From the NCBI GenBank assembly GCA_016800925.1, contig JABCPU010000221.1:49596-113595 (forward strand): 64,000 nucleotides of DNA, written 5' to 3'. The DNA is from Suillus spraguei (taxonomy: Eukaryota > Basidiomycota > Agaricomycetes > Boletales > Suillaceae). The stretch's first letter is position 1, and every line of letters begins with the position of its first letter. Under the pieces are notes generated by a model. It saw only the letters and a list, made by a program, of their open reading frames with translations. It did no database searches and was not told where the DNA came from. Of the stretch, positions 56,707 to 64,000 are shown piece by piece. The position numbers were made by a program, and so were the translations under genes.

Positions 56707-59700
56707 ATGGCCCCAGCTGTCACCAGGCTTGTTTGTCGGTTTCCAAACTGCAATCGGGTCTTCAAAAACAAGTCTGGCCTCACTCAGCACACACATGCGA
56801 AGCATGGTACCCCACAAATACAAAACCTCAATCGCACAGCTCCGCTCGCAGGTCCCGGATTTATACCTCCACGGAGTCGTTCTCCCACTCCGGCAGGTGT
56901 TATCGATGACAATATTTATGATGACCCGGCTGGCGACCAGGGTTTTGTACCTGAGGAAGGTACTTGGGCGATATGGGGCGCTTATTGCGTACTTTCCATC
57001 CACACCTCACAGGTGGGCGTTTTTAAGGAGTTCATATTACTGTTACTCATTTTTTGTCTTAGGACTCAAATGTGATGCTAATGGGGCATTTATTGACCAG
57101 GATGCACCCCCGCCACCTCACACAGATGCCCCCCCAACCGATTGGACGCCTTATGACAATCGTGTTGAATTTGAGACGGCGGAATTCTTATTCACGCGCA
57201 ATCAAATGTCTGCAAGGCAGATTGATACACTTCTCGACTTGTGGGCCGCGACTCTCATAAAGCACAATGACGCCCCCCCATTTGCAAACCATAGGGACAT
57301 GTATGCTACAATTGATGCAACACCACTCGGCGATACCCCTTGGAAGAGCTTTACGTTGTGCTACAACGGAGCCAAACCCGAACAAGACGTACCGCCGTGG
57401 ATGGATGGACAATATGATGTCTGGTATAGAGATCCATTGGAGATGAGCGCGGCATTTTGGCAAACTGTGATTTCGATGGAGGAATCGAGTATTCACCCTA
57501 CCGCATTATACTACCGAGGACAAACGATATTGGAAGAACTTTATGTCTGGTGACTGGGCGTGGAATCAGGCAGTACGTCTCTTTCATATTTACATTTTTG
57601 GCATACTAACAATCATCTCAAGGATGTTATCGCTCAAAATGAGGAGAATCATGGTTCGACATTTGTACCATTGATTATCGGCAGTGATAAGACTGTTGTT
57701 TCTGTCGCTACTGGTCAGACCGAATACCACCCACTCTATCTCTCAATCAGGAACATTCACAATAGCGTACAACGGCACATCGCAATGGTGTTGTGCTCAT
57801 TGGATTTCTTGCGATACCGAAATGTAGGTGCTTGTTATTCTCAATGGATCACTGTATCATAACCTTCATTTGTCTAGCTACGAAGGAACATAATGATGAC
57901 ATCAAATACAGAAATTTTCGACGGCAGCTATTCCAGCGCTCCCTTGCGAAGATTTTCGAGTCTGTGAAACCTTTCATGGAAAATTTCGATGTCACACGCT
58001 TTCCGGATGGCCACTATCGACGAACGGTGTACAGCTTGGGCCCTTACATAGCGGACTATCCAGAACAGATACTTCTCTCTGGCGTCGTGCAGAACTGGTG
58101 TCCACGGTGCGTCATCAAACTTTGTTTTGCTTTTTAACGACTTATTTATTATCAAAATAGGTGTCTAGGAAATAGGAAGGACCTTGACGGCGCTCAACCA
58201 TGTCTCCATCGACGCAAAGCACATACCGAGTTGCTCGTCGAACAACTCACATACAAACAGGCTTGGGAACAGTATGGCATCATTGCCGATCTTGTTGTAA
58301 GTTGCTCGCTGAAACTCGCTAGGTCCAATCTCACCTTTTTGCTTTTCTAGCCATTTACAAATGACTTTCCTCGAGCGGACATCCACGAGCTCCTATCTCC
58401 GGATATCTTGCATCAAATAATCAAGGGAACTTTCAAGGATCATCTGGTTGATTGGGTGGGAGAGTATCTTCTGGTCACACACGGTACCCATCATGCGGCT
58501 GAGATAATGGATGACATTGACCGCAGGTACGCAAATCTATGATGTTTTGCTGATAACTACTAATAACATACAGGATAGCAGCAGTTGCCCCATTCGCTGG
58601 GTTGCGACGCTTTCCTGATGGGCGAGGTTTTCGGCAGTGGACGGGTGACGACTCAAAGGCATTAATGAAGGTATGCTGTGTATTCCGTTCCAAACAACAT
58701 GTGAGCTGACTCGTATTTAGGTCTATCTAGCTGCAATTGAAGGTCATGTTCCTCAAGATGTGGTGCGCACATTCAGTGCATTTCTAGAATGTTGCTACAT
58801 TGTGAGGCGCGAGGCTCTCACTGAAGATGACCTCGTAAAACTACAAGATGCCCTCGACCGCTTTCACCAATATCGGGAGATCTTCAAGACAACCGGTGTG
58901 GTCTCGACATTCTCCCTTCTGCGTCAACACTCCCTGTGCCACTACATAGTACTGATTCGACTTTTCGGCGCACCCAACGGCCTTTGCTCTTCAATTACTG
59001 AGTCCAAGCACATCAAGGCAGTTAAAGAACCTTGGCGCCGATCTAGCAGGTTTAACGCACTCGGACAAATGCTACTAACAAATCAACACCTCGACAAACT
59101 TGCAGCCGCTCACGTAGATTTTGAGGCACGTGGTATGCTTCGTGGCTCTTGTCTGTCCAATGCTTTGGGAGAACTCAGGAGACGTACGTGATCTTTCGCT
59201 GACGATGTAGCCCTTCTCATATCCCCAATAGGTCAGAATATTCCTGCAGACGACGACTTAGAACCGGATGACGATGCGGAGGCTAATATGGCGCAAGAAG
59301 GCCATCATGGGCGACTGCGTATCCACGAGCCTCAAAATCAATCCATTGAAGTGGATGCTGGTGAGATTATTGATGGACCGACTGTAGAGTCCCATGTTGA
59401 GCTTGCATTAACTCCTCGTATGTTAAACGTTTTGCTCCTGGACCCTTTCTGACAATGAATAGGTTGTGCACGAAATGTTCATGCACTCAGCCTCGAACTC
59501 GACCTTCCATGCCTCCCGTTTATGATTCAGGAATTCATACATGATCAACACTATTCAGACGATCCCAACCCTCCTGAGTTTGATCCGGCAACAGCACAAG
59601 TATTCCTAGGGAAACTCACCCTCTTTAATTCTGCTGCAGCCTTGTTCCATGCACCCAGTGATCTGAGTGGTATGGGAGGTATGCGTTGCAAGCACATCAG

Positions 59701-60112
59701 GGCAACACCATCGTGGCGCACTGGCGAACCAAGGCATGACTGTATCTTCATCAACATGGGTGTTGACTTCGACTCTCCCATGAATGGACTCGCAGTTGCG
59801 CGAGTCCTTTGCTTTTTCTCATTTAACTATCGGACCTCATACTATCCCTGCGCCATAGTTCATTGGTATTCTTATGTTCACGAAGAACGCGATCCCGACA
59901 CAGGCATGTATGTCGTCGCGCCGATGACAACTGGTGACGATGTCCCAGACGTCTCAATTATTCACATCGATTGTATCTTTCGCGCTGCCCATCTCATTCC
60001 AGTCTATGGCCCGGACTTTATCCCAAAAATAAGTCCACACGACTCATACGACATGTTCAACTCCTACTATGTCAACAGATATGCCGATCACCACGCTTTT
60101 GAAATAGCGTGA
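56707..60112 (+). CDS. Plavaka-type transposase of P2
   Basis: The N-terminal C2H2 finger is CRFPNCNRVFKNKSGLTQHTHAKH. Then WTPYDNRVEFETAEFLFTRN, TPWKSFTLCYNG, DVWYRDPLEMS, and the core with VPLIIGSDKTVVSVATG (first catalytic Asp), NGVVLIGFLAIPK, FPDGHYRRTVYSLGPYIADY (second Asp), WCPRCLGNRKDLDG, DFPRADIHELLSPDILHQI, LIRLFGAPNGLCSSITESKH (candidate Glu) and a C-terminal domain (PRHDCIFINMG, ARVLCFFSFNY, IHIDCIFRAAHLIPVYG, YYVNRYADHHAFEIA). Introns are small and GT-AG. One frame break at 57774-57775, where RHR...NGVVLIGF needs GGG. Otherwise full length; more complete than many genomic copies. Confidence 0.87.
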
Positions 60113-60169
60113 TTGTGGTACGTCCTTTCCTCTCATTTTGTCGTCCTTTTGCTAATTAAATACCCTACA

Positions 60170-61030
60170 GACCCATCTAGATGACAGAATACAACGCGAT
60201 GCTCGACAACCGCCGCCCCTACAACAACCCACATTTCCCCACGCAGGTAGGCTCCAAGACCATATCATCTTCATATGGGTTGTGCGGCTTTCCTGGCCTG
60301 CCGCCTTCAACCTCGCTGTTGGGTACAACGTGAAGCAGATGGTCACAGCTGGTTCCAAGGGTTCATACATCAACATCTCGCAAATGTCTATCTGTGTTGG
60401 GCAGCAAAGTGTTGAAGGTCGTCGAATCCCATTCAGGTTCCGTCATCGTACTCTTCCCCATTTCACCAAGGACGACTTCAGCCTGGAGGCATGTGGCTTC
60501 GTCAAGAACTCATATCTACGAGGGTTGACGCCACAGGAGTTTTTCTTCCATGCCATGGCTGGAAGAGAAGGTCTTATTGATATGGCCGTCAAGAAGGCAG
60601 AGACTGGTATCATTATGCGAGATTCAAAAACAGGTAAAGCGTTGCAATTGCGTGATTTCACATGAAATGCATCTTCTTGGACAGGTCGTCTCATCAAGGC
60701 ATTGGAGGACGTGATGGTACACTATGATGGCACTGTTCACAACTCGCTTGGAGACCTCATCCAGTTCGTGTATGGTGAAGACGGTATGGACGGTGCGTTC
60801 ATCAAACGTCAGAAGATTGAGATGTTTGGCCTTGACAATGAAGCCTTTGAGCACAACTATCGCGTTGATGTCACGGATTCTTGCCTAATACCCTCCAGAT
60901 TGGCGTTGATGATAGCTCTCTGGAGCTGCAGATGAAGTTGGACGAAGAATACAACGAGCTTTTGAATGACCGCCGTCTTCTACGACAATTCATATTTCCC
61001 CAGGCAGACGGCCTTAATCCTCACTATTAT
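60170..61030 (+). pseudogene. Captured fragment of the RNA polymerase II largest subunit (RPB1)
   Basis: Host-gene sequence inside transposon P2. Reading 60300-60930: [84 protein letters not shown], then an intron (GTAAAG...GACAG, about 60633-60684) and [37 protein letters not shown]. After a 1-base break (TT at 60881-60882) it continues [20 protein letters not shown]. This is the funnel and bridge-helix region of RPB1. A second, shorter piece at 60181-60247 ([12 protein letters not shown]) resembles 60943-61010 (EYNELLNDRRLL). Several strictly conserved positions are changed (for example FRF for FGF), so it is not functional. The retained intron shows capture as DNA, not by retroposition. 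Confidence 0.85.
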
Positions 61031-61131
61031 ACACTCATACAAAACTCACTCTACACTCAAGCCACACGTTCTGTCTCGATTCCTGCTCAAATGATAGGTA
61101 AGTTCTCATCAAATTTGAGATGTACTCGCAC

Positions 61132-61416
61132 TCACCATGGTCTACAGTCACTCGAGGCTCGAGCAACGCACTCTGTTTCGATTCCTTCAAAAACAGCCCC
61201 CGCCCTCTTCAAGAACTTGAAGCACAATAATCCCTCTCCCACTCTCGCCTTCATCTCGTTTGCTCTCACCTCTGCTTCTTCTGCTCTCGCCTCCGCTTCT
61301 TCTGCCCTTGCCTCAGCTCTGATTGCAGCCTCCACCCGGACAGCCACATCTCCCCACTTGCACATCTTTCGTTGCAGTTGCACGCGAGATCTTGGAGCCA
61401 TCTGATTCACTAGCAC
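61132..61416 (-). CDS. Hypothetical coiled-coil protein in P2
   Basis: 94-codon frame with heptad-like Ala/Glu repeats (ARAEEAEARAEEAEVRANEM). It could be a small element-encoded protein, an exon, or chance in a repetitive stretch. No family recognised. Confidence 0.3.
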   Translation of the reverse strand: MLVNQMAPRSRVQLQRKMCKWGDVAVRVEAAIRAEARAEEAEARAEEAEVRANEMKARVGEGLLCFKFLKRAGAVFEGIETECVARASSDCRPW

Positions 61417-61649
61417 CTGGTAAGCAATGTTTGACGCGACGATTATCGATTAAAACTTACTATGATGTTTTTTTCTTAGATTTTGTAGATTTCTGTGATT
61501 GATGTGTAGATGACGAGCGAGTTGTTGTCGGCGTGTTGCGCGTCTATCAGTGCTTATTGAAGTAAGCACTAACATAATACATAACATGTTTTTTTTTGGC
61601 GCTCAGCAGGCGCCTTATTTTACTTATTTTACTTTCAAAAATACAACTG

Positions 61650-61783
61650 CCTTTGATGCCTTAACCGCCTTGAAATGACTTCACTCCTTAAAATACATTT
61701 CGCTAAGGAACACACTAGTTCCTTATTCTCCTTAGCAGCCTTAGAATTAAATTTAAGGAACTTTAAGTAAGCTAAGGACCGAA
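61650..61783. repeat. Right subterminal repeats of P2
   Basis: The same TAAGGA/TCCTTA motifs (gccttaaccgcctt, tccttaaaa, ctaaggaac, ttccttattctccttag, atttaaggaac, gctaaggacc). Confidence 0.6.
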
Positions 61784-61807
61784 AAGGAACTCGATGTTTT
61801 CCTGATG
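61784..61807 (-). repeat. Right terminal inverted repeat of P2
   Basis: Complement of 53846-53869. Confidence 0.92.
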
Positions 61808-62041
61808 GAACCAAACGAACCCCATCCACACACCCTTGGGGGACAGACACGTATCACGGATATGTGGGGCCAGCCATCACAAAGCCAGACGACACCGAAG
61901 CCGTCACAGTCTCTGCAGAACCGACACAAGACTTCACCTCCCAGCATGCTCGACCCTCACTTGTCATCACCCTGAGGATCCCCAATGCCACTCGGTGAAT
62001 ACAACCCAGGCAGATGGAGCGATGACCAAGACCTAGATTAA

Positions 62042-63803
62042 ATGCCAGAACAACCCAACGACCAATTAGCAGGGGGCGACAACTTACGAATCTGGCAACA
62101 AAATCTAAGGAAATCGCTCCCAGCCTGGGAGCACATGCTCAAGGACCTGAACCCAAATGTATATGACATCGCCTGTATACAAGAACCATATCTAAACCCG
62201 GTAAAATTAGCTAACGCCTCCAACCTAAGACAGTACTGGGATGTAATATACCTGACAGACCATCATACCAGCCCAGAAAGATCGCAAGTAATAATGCTAG
62301 TTAACAAAAAACTCTCGAAGAACGACTGGCACACCGTCATGATCAAATCGTCGAACGTAATGGCAATCGAACTGACGGGCAACTTCGGGAAGGTACGCAT
62401 GTACAACATATATAATGCCTGTGATCACGATAACACACTAATATTTCTCAAACGGCACATGGCCACGGAGCGCAACACAAGGCAGGCGCAGCGCACCGCT
62501 AAAGGCGAACAAGGCGCAAAACCAGAGTACATAATGTGGATGGGCGATTTCAACCGCCATCACCCTTTGTGGGAACCACAGCATAACACACACTTATTTA
62601 CAGCAGCAAATCTAAATGCTGCAGCAGTACTAATAAACCTATTGTCTATGTATGTATAACCTGTACAGATACTCCCACCGGGTCTAACTACCCTAGAAGC
62701 CTCTAAATACAAGAAACCTAACACGCCCGGATAATACGTTCTGCTCCATGCAAATGGAGCAACAGATCAGCAAATGCAGCGTCGAACAACACCTCCACCC
62801 AGTTGTCACAGACCACTTCCCAATCATAATGGTCATAGACATAGAACCGGAACGCGTGACGCATGCCCCCAAGCACAACTATCACGCAACAGATTGGGAA
62901 GAGTTCAGAGAGTACCTAGCCAGCAAGCTAAGCAATATCCCACCACCAAATGAACTAACTACCCACGTACAGTTCCAGGAAGCATTGACAGCGCTGACGA
63001 GGTGCATTTCGGAAACGGTAGAAGCCAAGGTCCCCTAAATCCAACCCCTCCCCATACGCGAAGCGCTGGTGGTCAAAAGAACTAGAGGCAGAGCGAAAAG
63101 GGTAAGGAAACTAGCTAGAGACTCAAGAAAACACCTAGCGAGACGGAACGACCCGGTACACAAGGAATACAGAGCGGCGCGAAACAAACTCGCGGAGAAC
63201 ATCAAACGAGCAAAGACAGACCACTGGAACGAATGGATGGAATCGCTAACACCAAAGGGGATCTGGACCTTTCATAAGTACACAGCTAGTACACCAACTG
63301 ACCAAATCCACACCAGAATAAAAACGTTACAAGACCAACAGGCTGACGGCCAAAATGGTGTAACACAGGATAACGCTCGAAAAAGCGAACTGTTATATAA
63401 CGTCTTTTTCAGATCACCGGTGGAAACGACTCAGTAGACCCAGACTTCAACTATGACCCCCCAATATGCGATTTCGAGCCCATAACGGACCAGCAAATCT
63501 ACCGCGCAATAGCCAAACTAGCTCCTCATAAAGCCCCAGGCCTGAACGGAATTCGCAACATAGTCTTTACCAAGTGCGCGGATCTAATAGTACCTCACAT
63601 GCACCAATCTTCCGAGCTACATTCACACTGAAAATCTACCTGAACGAATGGAAGTGCTCATCAACGATAGTGTTAAGAAAACCTGGAAGCCAGACTACAG
63701 TGTGCCAAAAAGCATATAGACCAATAACGCTCCTGGATACCATGGCTAAGCTTCTATCCCTCCTGCGTAGCAGACGATCTCACGTACATTGCAGAACAAC
63801 ACG
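62042..63803 (+). pseudogene. LINE 2 ORF2 (broken by several indels and by M3)
   Basis: Endonuclease domain as in LINE 1 (IWQQNLRKSLPAWEH, IQEPYLNPVKLANAS, WMGDFNRHHPLWE with the Asp kept, later VTDHFPIIM). It has many small indels: a 4-base tgta-type duplication near 62650, an extra A near 62721, an extra C near 63033, one A missing at 63096-63099 and one C missing at 63417-63418. The RT begins AIAKLAPHKAPGLNGI and is interrupted by M3 at 63804. Not functional. Confidence 0.85.
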
Positions 63804-64000
63804 CATCAGGAAATTCACACATTCCTTGACGAACTTAAGTTACTTATCTCAAAACTTGTTTGCTCTCTCTCACATCATTCACCTGGCATATCTTATATTT
63901 TCGAGTGCGAAATACAATAAAACATGTATATTAATATATCTCAACTTTTTTTTTCTCAATTACATTCACGTTGAAATTTTGGACAAGTAGATTCAATTTC
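63804..64000 (+). mobile_element. MITE M3 (truncated by the window edge)
   Basis: Starts catcaggaaattcacacatt within the RT part of LINE 2 ORF2. Clearly the same family as M1 and M2 but more diverged (gacgaacttaagttac in place of gacgtgcttaatcagc). Confidence 0.88.

Larger units (their letters stand above)
53846..61807 (+). mobile_element. Plavaka-type (CACTA superfamily) DNA transposon P2
   Basis: Terminal inverted repeats of 24 bp beginning catcaggaaaacatcgagtt (53846-53869 and the complement at 61784-61807). Ends are rich in CCTTA/TAAGG motifs (subterminal repeats). No clear target duplication: flanks read gt on the left and ga on the right, and the host ORF1 rejoins in frame if nothing is removed. 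Contents: accessory gene (-), transposase (+), a captured RNA polymerase II subunit fragment (+), and a small coiled-coil frame (-). Confidence 0.9.
51469..64000 (+). mobile_element. Tad1-like LINE 2 (nested insertions, runs off the window)
   Basis: 5' end cgcttcttggacccgaacca matches LINE 1 at 15704. ORF1 and ORF2 are collinear with LINE 1 but diverged and broken. It is interrupted by MITEs M1 and M2 and transposon P2 in ORF1, and by M3 in ORF2; the 3' end lies beyond the window. Confidence 0.9.

Noticed and set aside
60282..60930. A functional RPB1 gene in the window
   Set aside because: Only a central piece is present, with changed conserved residues, a frame break and transposon sequence on both sides.

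Overview
The window looks like part of a mushroom-forming basidiomycete (Agaricomycetes) genome. The grounds are short GT-AG introns throughout, a CYP63-like cytochrome P450, a polyporopepsin-like aspartic protease, a NACHT (NLR-type) gene, three DUF6533-type seven-helix membrane proteins, two members of a large agaricomycete membrane-protein family, and a transposon set typical of that group (Tad1-like LINEs, Plavaka-type CACTA transposons, a DIRS-type element, Ty1/copia, Helitron remnants). Host genes are islands in a nested stack of mobile elements, which cover more than half of the window.

Layout. 1-2946 (-): NLR-type gene with a NACHT domain and a C-terminal array of 9-residue WLxTxxGxx repeats encoded by a 27-bp minisatellite that runs off the left edge. 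About 3660-8760 (-): tyrosine-recombinase (DIRS-type) retrotransposon with Gag, RT-RNase H and recombinase genes. 8860-13055: DUF6533 gene A flanked by two Helitron-helicase remnants. 13111-15626 (-): P450 gene. 15702-28427 (+): Tad1-like LINE 1, delimited by an 11-bp target duplication and a poly(A) tail, split by a 6.5-kb Plavaka-type transposon (P1, 19648-26117) that carries a transposase and a divergent DUF6532-like gene. 28750-32800: DUF6533 gene B, in a segmental duplicate of the gene A region. 33.7-35.4 kb (+): diverged DUF6533 gene C. 38.2-43.3 kb (+): membrane-protein paralogues D and E. 43374-49170 (-): Helitron helicase fragment split by a complete Ty1/copia element (43779-48965). 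49705-51306 (-): aspartic protease. 51469 to the right edge (+): LINE 2, interrupted by three copies of a 273-bp MITE and by an 8-kb Plavaka-type transposon (P2, 53846-61807) holding a transposase, a divergent accessory gene and a captured piece of the host RNA polymerase II largest-subunit gene.

How it fits together. The insertions give a relative chronology. Both LINEs were in place before the Plavaka elements and MITEs hit them, and the Helitron fragment was there before the copia element. P1, P2 and the MITEs share CATCAGGAAA termini, so the MITEs are probably non-autonomous partners of Plavaka-type transposases. A feature of the whole window is that many otherwise convincing ORFs, in host genes and in recent and old transposons alike, are broken by a single-base shift that can be explained by one missing base in a short homopolymer run. 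This may be assembly error rather than biology and should be settled before any gene is called a pseudogene.
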